Source: Serratia marcescens
GTDB taxonomy: Bacteria; Pseudomonadota; Gammaproteobacteria; Enterobacterales; Enterobacteriaceae
Direction: 5' to 3'
DNA length: 64,000 bases
Assembly: GCF_006715005.1 (NCBI RefSeq)
Contig: NZ_VFMJ01000001.1
Location: forward strand, 3,348,001 to 3,412,000
The notes under the pieces were generated by a model, which saw only the letters and a list, made by a program, of their open reading frames with translations, had not been told where the DNA came from and did no database searches. The position numbers were made by a program, and so were the translations under genes. Position 1 is the stretch's first letter; the number at the start of each line of letters is the position of its first letter. Shown one piece after another: positions 18,464 through 29,549 of this stretch.

Positions 18464-19630
18464 CTATGCCTGTGGGCTTCCCCCTTGCGCCAGTTGCCAT
18501 ACCGCCGCCACGTTGCGCGCCGTCACCTGCAGATTGCGATCGGCGCTCGCCAGCGCGTCTTCCAGCGTCACGATGCGATCGAGTACCGAAAACGCCGCAT
18601 CGATGCCGTGTTGATGCACCACCGAATAATCCGGCGTCAGGCTGCCGGCGATGGCGATCACCGGCACCCCGTGGCGCTTGGCCACCCGCGCCACGCCGAT
18701 CGGCGTTTTGCCGTGGATCGACTGGCTGTCCAGCCGCCCTTCGCCGGTAATCACCAGATCGGCATCGCGCACCGCCTCATCCAGGCGCAGGGTTTCAGTG
18801 ACAATCTCGATGCCCGGTCGCAAGCGCGCGTCGAGCATGCCGAGCAGCGCCGCCCCCATGCCGCCCGCCGCGCCCGCGCCCGGCTGAGTGAGCACGGCGC
18901 GGCCGGTTTCCCGTTCCAGCAGTTCGCCATAATGATGCAGCGCCGCATCGAGCTGTGCCACCATCTCCGGCGTCGCCCCCTTCTGCGGCCCGAACACCGC
19001 CGAGGCGCCCTTTTCGCCGCACAGCGGGTTATCGACGTCGCAGGCGGCGGTTACGCTCACCCGTTGCCAACGCGCATCCAGCCCGGCGAGATCAAGATGC
19101 GCCAGCTGCGCCAACGCCGCCCCGCCCACCGGCAGCGGCCGGCGCTCCTTATCCAGCAACTTCACGCCCAGCGCCTGCATCATCCCGGCGCCGCCGTCGT
19201 TGGTGGCGCTGCCGCCGATGCCGAGAATGATCGCCTTCACGCCGCGCTCCAGCGCCGCCAGCATCAGTTCGCCGGTGCCGTAACTGGTGGTGATGCGCGG
19301 ATCGCGCCGGTTGGGCGGCGCCAGGTGCAGCCCGGAAGCGGCGGCCATTTCAATCACTGCGGTTTCGCCATCGCCCAGCAGGCCATAAAACCCCTGCACC
19401 GGCTCCCCCAGCGGCCCGGTGACCGTCACCTGGACGATTTCGCCGCCGGTGGCCGCCACCATCGACTCCACCGTGCCTTCGCCGCCGTCCGCCATCGGCA
19501 GCTTCACGTAGTGCACCTGCGGATAAATTTGGCGGAATCCCCGCTCGATGGCGTCGGCAACGCCGAGCGCGCTCAGGCTCTCTTTGAAAGAATCCGGGGC
19601 AATAACCACTTTTTTCAGCGTTTTCATCAC
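18464..19630 (-). CDS. garK: Glycerate 2-kinase (GarK/GlxK family)
   Basis: This 388-residue protein starts KKVVIAPDSFKESLSALGVADAIERGF, the signature of type-1 glycerate kinases. ILGIGGSATNDGGAGMMQALG and VITGEGRLDSQSIHGKTPIGVA follow. It phosphorylates glycerate to 2-phosphoglycerate, the last step in sugar diacid, glyoxylate and tartronate semialdehyde use. The start lies six bases after the stop of the upstream permease gene, so the two are co-transcribed. It could also process glycerate derived from Gcl activity. garK and glxK cannot be told apart from sequence alone; the nearby cdaR favours garK. Confidence 0.88.
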   Translation of the reverse strand: MMKTLKKVVIAPDSFKESLSALGVADAIERGFRQIYPQVHYVKLPMADGGEGTVESMVAATGGEIVQVTVTGPLGEPVQGFYGLLGDGETAVIEMAAASGLHLAPPNRRDPRITTSYGTGELMLAALERGVKAIILGIGGSATNDGGAGMMQALGVKLLDKERRPLPVGGAALAQLAHLDLAGLDARWQRVSVTAACDVDNPLCGEKGASAVFGPQKGATPEMVAQLDAALHHYGELLERETGRAVLTQPGAGAAGGMGAALLGMLDARLRPGIEIVTETLRLDEAVRDADLVITGEGRLDSQSIHGKTPIGVARVAKRHGVPVIAIAGSLTPDYSVVHQHGIDAAFSVLDRIVTLEDALASADRNLQVTARNVAAVWQLAQGGSPQA

Positions 19631-19636
19631 TGTTCC

Positions 19637-20902
19637 TTATCCCGCCAGGTTAAACACGCCAAACATCAGCGCCGAGATTGCCGCGATGGTGAATCCCACC
19701 AGCGTTTCATACGGCAACAGCTTCAGCCGTTCGTGCACCGCCATATTGACGCTGCCGCCGGTGGCGTGGAAGAAGCTGCCGTGCGGCAGGTGATCCAACA
19801 CCGTAGCGCCCGCATGGATCATCGCCGCGCCGGCCAACCCGCTCACGCCCAGTTCGAGCAGCGTGGAGCTGAACACCCCGGAAGCCACGGCGGTGCCGGC
19901 GGTGGTCGACGCGGTCGCCATCGACATCAGCGCGCCGGACAGCGGCGCCAGCAGCCAGGCCGGCAGCCCGGTGTGCGTTAAACCGTTAATCAAGACATCC
20001 TTCAGCGCCGAGTTGGCGATAATGCCCGCCAGCGTGCCGGTACCGAGCAACATGATCGCCACCGGCGCCATGCGCGACAGGCCGGAGACCATAAACTGAT
20101 TGCACTGGCGGATGCGCCCCATCAGCAGTGCGCCCGCCAAGCCGCCGGCCGGCAGCGCGATCAGCGGATCGACGGCGATACCGGCGATCGGCCGCAGCGA
20201 CAGCAGCAGGATCGCCACCAGCGGCGCGCTGATCGCCGCAGCGAAGCCCGGCCGCGCCCCTTCGCCATGCTGAGTCAGCTCTTCGGCCATCACTTTGCTA
20301 CCTTTATCGCTCAGGCGACGCGCCAGCACATAGGCCACCACCAGGCCACACAGCCCCGGCACGATGCCGGCCATCATCACCGAAGTGAGCGGCACGTGGA
20401 AATTGTCCGCCGCCGCGATGGTGTTCGGGTTGGGCGACATCACGTTGCCGGCCTTGCCGCCGCCGATCATCGCCAGCAGGATCGCCGCGCGTGAAATGCC
20501 GGCCTTCTGGGCGATCGACAGCGCGATCGGCGCGACGGTGATCACCGCCACGTCGATAAACACCCCCACCGCCGTCAGGATCAGTGTAGCCACCGCAAGC
20601 GCCAGCAGCGCGCGGGTTTCACCCACCTTGCGCACGATGGTTTCGGCGATGGTGTGCGCCGCGCCGGATTCGATCAGCACCCCGGCCAGCACCCCCGCCG
20701 CCAGAATGCGCATCACGGCGTTGGTGATGCCCTGCGCCCCGCCGATCATCAGCGTTACGGTCTGCACCAGGTCGGCGCCGCCGCACAGCCCGCCCGCCAG
20801 CGCGCCGGCGATCATGCCGTAAGCCGGTGGCACCTTGCGTAGAATCAGGACGATGGCGACGGCTAACGCCACCAGCGCCCCCAGCGTGGATACGGTTGTC
20901 AT
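19637..20902 (-). CDS. GntP-family permease, probable glycerate or sugar-acid transporter
   Basis: This 421-residue, very hydrophobic protein (about 12 helices) starts at the ATG at 20900-20902, preceded by GGAGAAAAC. The GntP-family pattern shows in YGMIAGALAGGLCGG, GVFIDVAVITVAPIALSIAQKAG and GGGKAGNVMSPNPNTIAAADNF. Family members import gluconate or related acids with protons. Its position between cdaR and a glycerate kinase suggests glycerate or a hydroxy-acid as substrate, but this is inferred. An upstream in-frame start at 20977 would add residues unlike the family. Confidence 0.85.
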   Translation of the reverse strand: MTTVSTLGALVALAVAIVLILRKVPPAYGMIAGALAGGLCGGADLVQTVTLMIGGAQGITNAVMRILAAGVLAGVLIESGAAHTIAETIVRKVGETRALLALAVATLILTAVGVFIDVAVITVAPIALSIAQKAGISRAAILLAMIGGGKAGNVMSPNPNTIAAADNFHVPLTSVMMAGIVPGLCGLVVAYVLARRLSDKGSKVMAEELTQHGEGARPGFAAAISAPLVAILLLSLRPIAGIAVDPLIALPAGGLAGALLMGRIRQCNQFMVSGLSRMAPVAIMLLGTGTLAGIIANSALKDVLINGLTHTGLPAWLLAPLSGALMSMATASTTAGTAVASGVFSSTLLELGVSGLAGAAMIHAGATVLDHLPHGSFFHATGGSVNMAVHERLKLLPYETLVGFTIAAISALMFGVFNLAG

Positions 20903-21021
20903 TGTTGTTTTCTCCGTGGTTGATGTGCAGGCCAACATATCCCGCGCGCCCGGCGTTGGCCTGAGGGGAAACAACAAAAAATCGCCGGCGGAGCGGCGTG
21001 GAATTTGTGGGTTGGCACAAC

Positions 21022-22155
21022 TCAGTCGTGCATCAGCATGCCGATATACAACCGCAGAGCGTCGGTTAATTGATTGATTTTCATACCAGTTATCGCTTCG
21101 ATGCGCTGCAGGCGATAGCGCAGGGTATTGACGTGGATATGCAGCTGCGCGGCGGTCTGCGTCTGATCACAATTCTGCGAAAAATAGTGGCGCAGCGTGC
21201 CGCGCAGCACGCCTTTTTCGTCCTGTTCGCCCAGCGTCCGCCAGGGGCGCCCCAGCTCCTGCGCGCGCCAGTCCTCCCCCAGATCGCACAACAGCGACGG
21301 CAGCGGATAGTCGTGGTAGAACAGCGTGGCGTGACGCAGTTTCAGACGCTGCGCCATCGCCTGGGTGGCGCGCGCCGTCAGGCTGGAGCGGTAGGCGCTT
21401 TGCGGATCGTCATAAAAACCGCCGACGATCAGCCGCACCCGAAAGCGGTGTTTGAGCTGGTTTTGTAAACGCTGCGCCTGTTGGCGTTCCAGCTTCAGGC
21501 TCCATTCGCCCTGCGCCATGCAGGCCGGGCGCAGCAGGGTCATTTCATTGAAGCCGGTAATGGCGATCAACGCGTCGCGCTGGGTGGCCTCCAGCTCCGC
21601 CAGCAGCTCGCGCAGCAGGTGCGGCTGCGCCTCTTGCAGCTCGACTATCCAGACGATGCGCGACTGGCGCAGATCCAATCCCAGATACGCCGCCATCGCT
21701 TCCAGCGACGCGGTGTTCGGCTGGGGCTGCAGCAGCTGGTTCGCCAGCTCCTCCCGGTAGCGTTTTTCCCACTGGTGCTGATCCAGCAGCGCCGCCTGCT
21801 CCACCATCATCTCCGCCGCCATCTTCACCAGTTCAGCGTAGGCGCGCACCTCAGCCGGTTCACCGGAAATACCGATCACCCCCACCCGCTGATTGCGAAA
21901 GCTGAACGGCAGGTTGATGCCGGGCCGCACGCCCTTCAGGTGCTCGGCTGTGACGCGGTCGATTTCCACCACCCGGTTCTCGGCCAGCGCCAGCACCGCG
22001 CCTTCATGGCGCTGGAACAGGCGCTGCGGGTTGCCGGAGGCGATGATCACGCCGTTGCTGTCCATCACGTTGACGGAATGGCTGATGATGCCCATCGCCC
22101 GCTGGACGATCTGACGCGCGGTGGCTTCCGCCAGAAGATTGGTTTGTCTGAGCAT
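21022..22155 (-). CDS. cdaR: Sugar diacid regulator
   Basis: This 377-residue protein has an N-terminal sugar-diacid recognition domain (AEATARQIVQRAMGIISHSVNVMDSNGVIIASG, then VGVIGISGEPAEVRAYAELVK). The C-terminal PucR-type helix-turn-helix is LHIHVNTLRYRLQRIEAITG. CdaR activates glucarate, galactarate and glycerate genes in E. coli. Here it is upstream of a permease and a glycerate kinase on the same strand, about 120 bases away. This suggests local control of that pair. Confidence 0.9.
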   Translation of the reverse strand: MLRQTNLLAEATARQIVQRAMGIISHSVNVMDSNGVIIASGNPQRLFQRHEGAVLALAENRVVEIDRVTAEHLKGVRPGINLPFSFRNQRVGVIGISGEPAEVRAYAELVKMAAEMMVEQAALLDQHQWEKRYREELANQLLQPQPNTASLEAMAAYLGLDLRQSRIVWIVELQEAQPHLLRELLAELEATQRDALIAITGFNEMTLLRPACMAQGEWSLKLERQQAQRLQNQLKHRFRVRLIVGGFYDDPQSAYRSSLTARATQAMAQRLKLRHATLFYHDYPLPSLLCDLGEDWRAQELGRPWRTLGEQDEKGVLRGTLRHYFSQNCDQTQTAAQLHIHVNTLRYRLQRIEAITGMKINQLTDALRLYIGMLMHD

Positions 22156-22270
22156 GCCCGGCTCCCTGCTGAGGGTGAAAACGCAGGCTTGTTATACGCC
22201 ATTTGGCGCGGGCGATTAACGGGCACGGCCGCAACAAGCTGCCGCGATCACAATTTGGCGGGAAAACGGC

Positions 22271-22300
22271 AAAAAAAACGCCGGACCTCAGGCCCGGCGT
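22271..22300 (-). terminator. Terminator after adk
   Basis: On the minus strand ACGCCGG and CCGGCGT arms (22300-22278) flank a short GC-rich apical stem. A run of T follows (22277-22271), 20 bases past the adk stop. Confidence 0.88.
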
Positions 22301-22320
22301 CATGCACAATGCGCTTGCGA

Positions 22321-22992
<672 letters not shown>

Positions 22993-23128
22993 TTATAAAA
23001 TTGCGAAAACGCTCAACGATACCATTTCAGGGGGGGCAGGCTCAAGGCGCGCGAAGGAAATCGATTGCGGAATGTGCAAAAAAACGGACGAACAAAAGGC
23101 AAGAAAAAACGGGGAAAAAGCGGAAATA

Positions 23129-23154
23129 CGCCCCTAACGGTGCCGTTAAGGGCG
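23129..23154 (-). terminator. Probable terminator after htpG
   Basis: The minus-strand transcript pairs CGCCCTTAACGG with CCGTTAGGGGCG (one G-U pair) and is followed by a T-rich stretch. It is 15 bases beyond the htpG stop. Confidence 0.7.
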
Positions 23155-23168
23155 CATATCCTCAGCTT

Positions 23169-25040
23169 TTAGGCGGAAAGCAACTTATTCATACGACGGA
23201 TGAACAGGTTCGGATCCTCCAGCGTGCCGCGTTCAGCCAGCAGCGCCTGATCCAATAAGAGGTCGATCCATTCGGCAAAATGTTCGTTATCGCCCACATC
23301 GGATGCTCGTTTGACCAGCGCATGCGCTGGATTAAGCTCGAAAATGTACTTCACTTCCGGCGCCTGCTGACCGGCGGCGGCAAACAGCTTGGCCATCTGG
23401 GTGCTCATTTCGTCGGCGTCGGTCACCACGATCGCCGGCGTATCGGTCAGGCGGTGCGTCAGGCGTACATCCTTCACGCGCTCGCCCAGCAGGGTTTTCA
23501 CGCGTTCGATGAACGGTTCCAGCTGCTTCTCGGCGGCCTTCTGCTCTTCGGTTTCATCCGCCAGTTTATCCAGCGTTTCATCCGCTTTGCTGACCGACTG
23601 GAACGGCTTGCCGTCGAACTCGGTCAGGTAGCTCATCATCCACTCGTCGATGCGATCGGACAGCAGCAGCACTTCGATGCCTTTCTTGCGGAACAGCTCC
23701 AGGTGCGGGCTGCTCTTGGCGGCGGCGTAGCTGTCGGCGGTGATGTAGTAAATCTTCTCCTGCCCTTCCGCCATGCGGCCGACGTACTCTTCCAGCGACA
23801 CGGTCTGCGCCGAGCTGTCGCCGTGGGTGGAGGCGAAACGCAGCAGTTTGGCGATCGCTTCCTGGTTGCCGTTGTCTTCCGCCGGGCCCTCTTTCAGCAC
23901 CAGACCGAACTGTTGCCAGAATTTCTGGTAGCCTTCGGCGTCGTCTTTGGCCAGCTTATCCAGCATCTGCAGCACGCGCTTGGTCAGCGCGCCGCGCAGG
24001 TTTTGCGTCACGCGGCTGTCTTGCAGGATCTCGCGCGACACGTTCAGCGGCAGATCGTTGGAATCGATCAGGCCGCGCACGAAGCGCAGGTAGTTCGGCA
24101 TGAACTGCTCGGCGTCGTCCATGATGAACACGCGCTGCACGTACAGCTTCAGGCCGTGTTTGTGATCGCGGTTCCACATGTCCCACGGCGCCTGCGCCGG
24201 GATATACAGCAGGCTGGTGTACTCCTGCTTGCCTTCCACCCGGTTATGGCTCCAGCTCAGCGGATCGGTGAAATCATGGGCGATGTGCTTGTAGAACTCT
24301 TTGTACTCTTCGTCGGTCACGTCAGCCTTGCTGCGGGTCCACAGGGCCTGCGCCTTGTTGATCTTCTCCCAGGTGACGGTGTCGTCTTCTTCGTTTTTGC
24401 TTTCGATCTCCACCGGCAGGGCGATGTGATCGGAATATTTGCCGATCACCGAGCGCAGGCGCCAGGCGTCGAGGTACTCATCTTCGCCTTCGCGCAGATG
24501 CAGGGTGATTTCGGTGCCGCGGGTCTCTTTGGTGATGTCGGCGATGGTGTAGTCGCCTTCGCCGGCGGACTCCCAGAACACGCCTTCATCATCGGCAGCG
24601 CCGGCGGCGCGGGTACGCACGGTCACTTTATCCGCCACGATGAACGCCGAGTAGAAACCGACGCCGAACTGGCCAATCAGCTGGCTGTCTTTCGCCTGGT
24701 CGGAACCGATGGATTCCAGGAACGCTTTGGTGCCCGACTTGGCGATGGTGCCGAGGTTTTCGATCACTTCTTCGCGGCGCATGCCGATGCCGTTGTCGGC
24801 GATGGTCAGGGTGCGCTGCTCTTTATCGAAGGACAAGCGTACGCGCAGCTCGCCGTCGCCGGCGTACAGCTCTGGTGCGGACAGGGCGCGGAAGCGCAGC
24901 TTGTCGGCAGCGTCAGAGGCGTTGGAAATCAGCTCGCGCAGGAAAATTTCTTTGTTGGAGTACAGCGAATGGATCATCAAATGAAGCAGCTGTTTTACTT
25001 CAGACTGGAACCCGCGGGTTTCTTGACCTTTCATACTCAT
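23169..25040 (-). CDS. htpG: HSP90-family chaperone HtpG
   Basis: This 623-residue protein begins [22 protein letters not shown]. The N-terminal GHKL ATPase has [28 protein letters not shown] and [17 protein letters not shown]. The middle domain includes the [22 protein letters not shown] hallmark, and a C-terminal dimerisation domain follows. It is a cytosolic ATP-dependent chaperone cooperating with DnaK. A heat-shock promoter lies upstream. Confidence 0.98.
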   Translation of the reverse strand: MSMKGQETRGFQSEVKQLLHLMIHSLYSNKEIFLRELISNASDAADKLRFRALSAPELYAGDGELRVRLSFDKEQRTLTIADNGIGMRREEVIENLGTIAKSGTKAFLESIGSDQAKDSQLIGQFGVGFYSAFIVADKVTVRTRAAGAADDEGVFWESAGEGDYTIADITKETRGTEITLHLREGEDEYLDAWRLRSVIGKYSDHIALPVEIESKNEEDDTVTWEKINKAQALWTRSKADVTDEEYKEFYKHIAHDFTDPLSWSHNRVEGKQEYTSLLYIPAQAPWDMWNRDHKHGLKLYVQRVFIMDDAEQFMPNYLRFVRGLIDSNDLPLNVSREILQDSRVTQNLRGALTKRVLQMLDKLAKDDAEGYQKFWQQFGLVLKEGPAEDNGNQEAIAKLLRFASTHGDSSAQTVSLEEYVGRMAEGQEKIYYITADSYAAAKSSPHLELFRKKGIEVLLLSDRIDEWMMSYLTEFDGKPFQSVSKADETLDKLADETEEQKAAEKQLEPFIERVKTLLGERVKDVRLTHRLTDTPAIVVTDADEMSTQMAKLFAAAGQQAPEVKYIFELNPAHALVKRASDVGDNEHFAEWIDLLLDQALLAERGTLEDPNLFIRRMNKLLSA

Positions 25041-25086
25041 TGATTACCTCAAAGACAATGGCTACCAAAATCGAACAATGAGGATC

Positions 25087-25115
25087 AGATGAGGGTCAGG
25101 GTCTTGTTTTTCAAG
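25087..25115 (-). promoter_or_regulatory. Sigma-32-type promoter of htpG
   Basis: On the minus strand CTTGAAA (25115-25109) and CCTCATCT (25094-25087) are 14 bases apart. They resemble the heat-shock consensus CTTGAAA...CCCCATnT, about 50 bases upstream of the htpG start. Confidence 0.7.
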
Positions 25116-25137
25116 CGGACGGCGGGAAATTTTTGGC

Positions 25138-25166
25138 AAAAAAACGACGGGGCCGAATGGCCCCGT
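25138..25166 (-). terminator. Terminator after recR
   Basis: The minus-strand hairpin ACGGGGCC-ATTC-GGCCCCGT is followed by CG and seven T residues, just past the recR stop. Confidence 0.9.
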
Positions 25167-25177
25167 CCGGGAAAACA

Positions 25178-25782
25178 TCAGAACTTGATGGCGTGACGCC
25201 CGGCCAGCGAATGCGACAGCGTGGTGCCGTCGACCATCTCCAGCTCGCCGCCCACCGGCACGCCGTGGGCGATACGGCTGGCAAGTACGCCATACTGGCC
25301 GCACATCTCGGCGATGTAGTTGGCGGTCGCCTCCCCTTCCACCGTCGGGTTGGTGGCGAGGATCACTTCGGTGATGCTTTCCTTTTCCAGCCGTTGCTCC
25401 AGGCGATCGAGACCGATATCGCCCGGCCCGATGCCGTCCAGCGGCGACAGATGGCCCATCAGCACAAAGTAGCGCCCGGCGAACTGGCCGGTCTGCTCGA
25501 TGGCGTGGATATCCGCCGGGCTCTCCACCACGCAAATCTGGCCGTTTTGCTGACGGCGCGGATTGGCGCAGATGGTGCAGATGTCCTGCTCGGTGAAGGT
25601 GCGGCAGTCGGCGCAGTGGCCGATTTCCGACATCGCGCGCGTCAACGCCTGCGCCAGACGCATGCCGCCGCTGCGGTCGCGCTGCAGCAGCTGAAACGCC
25701 ATGCGCTGCGCCGATTTCGGGCCGACGCCCGGCAGGCAGCGCAGCGCCTCCATCAGGGATTCAAGGAGCGGGCTGGTTTGCA

Positions 25783-25783
<1 letters not shown>
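25178..25783 (-). CDS. recR: Recombination mediator RecR
   Basis: This 201-residue protein has an N-terminal helix-hairpin-helix ([23 protein letters not shown]). A C4 zinc finger (CADCRTF...CTICANPRR) and a TOPRIM domain ([26 protein letters not shown]) follow. It works with RecF and RecO to load RecA on gapped DNA. Its ATG overlaps the ybaB stop by one base (TGATG), the last junction of the dnaX-ybaB-recR operon. Confidence 0.97.
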
Positions 25784-26127
<344 letters not shown>

Positions 26128-26153
26128 CTAGGGCCGCGCACCTCGCGCGGCGT

Positions 26154-28112
26154 TTAAAGGGGGCGGATACTCTCTTCATCCAGATCCGCGTCGAAGAACC
26201 GGCACAGCGTCTGAATATGGGTATCCGCAACGATGGACTGGCGCGCCTGCGCCAGCTTTTCTTCATAGATGGCTTGTCGCCATTCCAGCGGGGTGCGCTC
26301 CGCCGGATTATCGTCCTCCACCACGGTCAGCTCGACCGGGCTGCCGTACAGCTCGCCGAGCGCTTCGGCCAGCGTCTTCTGCGCCGAAGGCGAATTCAGA
26401 TGGCGCTGCGAAGACCGCAGATGGAGGTTAATCTTGCCCGGTTCCGGCTGCTGCTTGAAAGCGTTCAACGCCAGCTGCTGCACCAGTTTCGGGATCTTGA
26501 GCTTATCGATTTCCGCCGCCCAGGCGTCGCGCTCCAGCGATTCCACCACCAGCTTGGCAGCCAGCTCCGGCGTTTTCTCGTGCTCCAACGCCGTGCGCAA
26601 CGCTTTCGGCGTCGCCAGCGGTTCCGGCGCCGCTTCCGGCTCGGTCTGCGCGCGCCAGCGATAGGCTTCCGGCTTCGCCGGTTTTTCCGGCACCTTCTTC
26701 TCCGCCAGGCGCTGCTGGCTACGCTCGGTCACCGAAGCCAAACGCCCCAGCGCCGAGTTTGCCGGCCGCGCTATTCCTGGCGCCGCCGGCTCATTCTTTT
26801 TTGGTGTGGATGCTCCCTGCTGCCGCTGCAACTGGGACCGCGCTTTTAAAAGCTGGGCGGTGGCATCCGGTAATGGGGCCGATGATTGTCGCGGTGGCGC
26901 GGCCGGCTGCCCTAGCGGCGGCGGCGCGTCCTGAAACTGCGGCGGCTGTTGCGATGCGGCGGCCTGCGGCTGCGCCATCGGCGCCGGCGCGGTCTGCACC
27001 AACGCCACCGGCTCCGGGATCACCGCTTTCGGGTGAAACGCCAGCGCGCGCAGCAGGGTCATCTCAACCCCCATGCGGCGATCCGGCGCATAGGCCAGCT
27101 CTTTGCGGCCCACCAACAGCGTCTGGTAGTAAAGTTGCACATCGGCCGGCGGCAGGGTGCGCGCCAGCTCGCGCAGCCGTTGTTCCACGGCGGCGTAGTG
27201 GTTGTCGAGCATCGAAGGCAGCAGTTGCACCATCGCAATGCGGTGCAGCAACGCCAGCGTCTCCACCAGCAGGTTTTCCCAGTCCACGCCGCGCGAAGCG
27301 GCCTGCGCGACCTGCGCCATCACCTTTTCGCCGTCGGCGCTGACCAGCGCTTCGAGGATCGCCAGCGGCTGCTCGTCATCGAGCGTGCCGAGCATCTGGC
27401 TGACGGTGGCGGCGGTCACCTGCCCCTGCCCCATGGCGATCGCCTGATCGGTCAGGCTCAGCGCATCGCGCATGCTGCCGTCGGCGGCGCGCGCCAGCAG
27501 CTGCAGCGCACGGGCGTCGCTGGTGATCTGCTCCGCCGTCAGCACCGTTTCCAGCTGCTGGCGGATCTGATCGACGTCCAGCGCTTTGAGGTGGAACTGC
27601 AGACAGCGCGAGAGAATGGTCACCGGCAGCTTTTGCGGATCGGTGGTGGCCAACAGGAATTTCACGTGCGATGGCGGCTCTTCCAGCGTCTTCAGCAACG
27701 CGTTGAAGCTGTGGCGCGAGAGCATGTGCACTTCATCGATCAGGTAGACCTTGAAGCGGCCGCGCGCCGGCGCGTACTGGACGTTGTCCAGCAGATCGCG
27801 GGTATCTTCCACTTTGGTGCGGGAAGCGGCGTCGATCTCGATCAGATCGACGAAGCGCCCCTGCTCGATCTCGCGGCAGTTGTCGCATTGGCCGCACGGC
27901 GTGGCGGTAATGCCGGTTTCACAGTTCAGGCCTTTGGCCAGCAGGCGCGCGATGGTGGTTTTCCCCACGCCGCGCGTGCCCGAGAACAGATAGGCGTGAT
28001 GGATCCGCCCCAGCGAGAGGCCATTGGCCAACGCGGTCAGGACATGTTCCTGGCCGACCACGTCTGCGAACGTTTGAGGGCGCCACTTACGGGCGAGAAC
28101 CTGATAGCTCAT
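26154..28112 (-). CDS. dnaX: DNA polymerase III tau subunit (and gamma by frameshift)
   Basis: The full-length product (tau) has 652 residues. The AAA+ clamp-loader ATPase has Walker A GTRGVGKTTIA, the zinc module CGQCDNCREIEQG and the DEVHMLSRHSFNALLKTLEEPP box. Domain III and a proline/glutamine-rich linker follow (about 370-450). The C-terminal domains IV-V bind DnaB and the polymerase alpha subunit. A -1 slippery site at 26796-26802 gives the short gamma form. The protein loads the sliding clamp and couples the replisome. It heads the dnaX-ybaB-recR operon. Confidence 0.97.
   Translation of the reverse strand: MSYQVLARKWRPQTFADVVGQEHVLTALANGLSLGRIHHAYLFSGTRGVGKTTIARLLAKGLNCETGITATPCGQCDNCREIEQGRFVDLIEIDAASRTKVEDTRDLLDNVQYAPARGRFKVYLIDEVHMLSRHSFNALLKTLEEPPSHVKFLLATTDPQKLPVTILSRCLQFHLKALDVDQIRQQLETVLTAEQITSDARALQLLARAADGSMRDALSLTDQAIAMGQGQVTAATVSQMLGTLDDEQPLAILEALVSADGEKVMAQVAQAASRGVDWENLLVETLALLHRIAMVQLLPSMLDNHYAAVEQRLRELARTLPPADVQLYYQTLLVGRKELAYAPDRRMGVEMTLLRALAFHPKAVIPEPVALVQTAPAPMAQPQAAASQQPPQFQDAPPPLGQPAAPPRQSSAPLPDATAQLLKARSQLQRQQGASTPKKNEPAAPGIARPANSALGRLASVTERSQQRLAEKKVPEKPAKPEAYRWRAQTEPEAAPEPLATPKALRTALEHEKTPELAAKLVVESLERDAWAAEIDKLKIPKLVQQLALNAFKQQPEPGKINLHLRSSQRHLNSPSAQKTLAEALGELYGSPVELTVVEDDNPAERTPLEWRQAIYEEKLAQARQSIVADTHIQTLCRFFDADLDEESIRPL
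26761..26802 (-). promoter_or_regulatory. Programmed -1 ribosomal frameshift site in dnaX
   Basis: The zero frame reads CCA AAA AAG AAT GAG over heptamer A-AAA-AAG (26802-26796). Slipping back one base gives Lys-Lys-Glu and then TGA at 26793-26791, ending gamma at about 440 residues. The next 30 bases form a GC-rich hairpin (GCCGGC outer arms, GCGC inner arms) as the stimulator. The arrangement mirrors E. coli dnaX. Confidence 0.9.
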
Positions 28113-28204
28113 TAATACCGGAGAAGTCGAGGAATCTGGAGAGTCATGCTAACACAGCCCCGCGGCGATCCGCGAGGCCGTTGTGCCCAAGGGGCGATGC
28201 CGCA

Positions 28205-28756
28205 TCAATGGCCGGCGAAGTCCACCAGGCAGTAACAGTCGATGCCCAGCTTGTTCAGACGCGCTTCCCCGCCCAGATCCGGCAGGTTGATGATGAACGC
28301 AGCGTCTTTCACTTCACCACCCAGGCGGCGGATCAGCTTGGTGGTCGCTTCGATGGTGCCGCCGGTCGCCAGCAGATCGTCCACCACCAGCACTTTGTCA
28401 CCTGCGGTGATGGCGTCGGTGTGGATCTCCAGCTTGTCGGTGCCGTACTCCAGCTCATAGCTTTCGCTGAGCGTGGCGCGCGGCAGTTTGCCCGGTTTAC
28501 GCACCGGCACAAAACCGACGCCCAGCGCCAACGCGACGGGCGCGCCGAACAGGAAACCACGCGCTTCGGTACCCACCACCTTGGTCACGCCCGCTTCGCG
28601 ATAGCGCTCAACCAGCAGCTCGATGCTGGCGGCGTAGGCCAACGGGTTTTCCAGCAGGCTGGTCACGTCGCGGAACAGGATGCCCGGCTTCGGATAATCC
28701 GGGATGGTTTTGATACTGTCTTTAATAAACTGAAGCTGCTGCGCAGTAGCGGTCAT
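28205..28756 (-). CDS. apt: Adenine phosphoribosyltransferase
   Basis: This protein has 183 residues from the ATG at 28754-28756 ([22 protein letters not shown]), the same length as E. coli Apt. The PRPP-binding motif is [16 protein letters not shown], and the family blocks [11 protein letters not shown] and [19 protein letters not shown] are present. It makes AMP from adenine and PRPP. A longer in-frame reading to 28954 lacks family support. It lies upstream of dnaX on the same strand, as in E. coli. Confidence 0.97.
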   Translation of the reverse strand: MTATAQQLQFIKDSIKTIPDYPKPGILFRDVTSLLENPLAYAASIELLVERYREAGVTKVVGTEARGFLFGAPVALALGVGFVPVRKPGKLPRATLSESYELEYGTDKLEIHTDAITAGDKVLVVDDLLATGGTIEATTKLIRRLGGEVKDAAFIINLPDLGGEARLNKLGIDCYCLVDFAGH

Positions 28757-29034
28757 AATTGTTGCCTGATAAAGCTGCCTGAAAACCGGCGCGCCGCTCA
28801 CCCGCCGCCGCCGGGTGAAACACACCGGAGAAGGAATGGCAGGCAATCCGCGCACGAAAACGCTCAAATCTATGCAAACTGGCGGAAGAATGCAACTCTC
28901 CCCTGCATCTTTCAACCCGCAGCGTTGTTGACCGCACGCATTCCCCCCGGTCACTTACCTCAGTAAGCTCCCGGGGATGCCTGCGTTTGTCGCCTCGCTG
29001 CGGCTTGAAAGCTATTGAGGAGTTTAAGGTACAA

Positions 29035-29415
29035 TCAGCGCTGTTTTTGTTGCGGCAGATCAATAACCGGCAGGCGCAGCATAAAGGTCAGCAAAATGGC
29101 CAGCATCAGCAGTAACAGCCCGCGCACCCACCAAATTTTCACCAGCCACAGCGAACAGGCGAAGGTGAGCACGATCACCAGCACCGCCTTCCACTTCGCC
29201 CCCGGCGGCAGCGCGCGATGCTGCTGCCAATGGCGCAGGTAGGGGCCGAACCAGGAGCGGTGCAGCAGCCAGTGATGAAAGCGCGGCGAAGAGCGGGCGA
29301 AACACCAGGCGGCCAACAGCAGGAACGGCGTGGTCGGCAACAGCGGCAGCACCACGCCCAACGTCGCCAGCACCACCGCCAGCCAGCCCAAAATGATCAA
29401 TAACCCACGCGTCAT
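29035..29415 (-). CDS. ybaN: YbaN, DUF454 inner-membrane protein
   Basis: This 126-residue protein of the DUF454 family contains LGWLAVVLATLGVVLPLLPTTPFLLLAAWCFARSSPRFHHWLL and a second hydrophobic region near the C terminus, with three or four membrane helices. The function is unknown. It lies between apt and priC, as in E. coli. Confidence 0.9.
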   Translation of the reverse strand: MTRGLLIILGWLAVVLATLGVVLPLLPTTPFLLLAAWCFARSSPRFHHWLLHRSWFGPYLRHWQQHRALPPGAKWKAVLVIVLTFACSLWLVKIWWVRGLLLLMLAILLTFMLRLPVIDLPQQKQR

Positions 29416-29549
29416 GCGGCTCTTCGCTCCTCAATCGGTTGCCGTCTACTGTAGCATCGGCGCCGCGCCGGCGGAATATGCGTACGGCGCTTGTTTCACG
29501 GCAGGATCGCGGGCAAGCTTACGCCTGTTGAAATCAAGAGGGAGCTTAT

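Noticed and set aside
18299..19981. 560-codon plus-strand frame
   Set aside because: Antisense shadow of hemH, the glycerate kinase and the permease.
23280..25043. 587-codon plus-strand frame
   Set aside because: Antisense to htpG over nearly its full length, with no family motifs.
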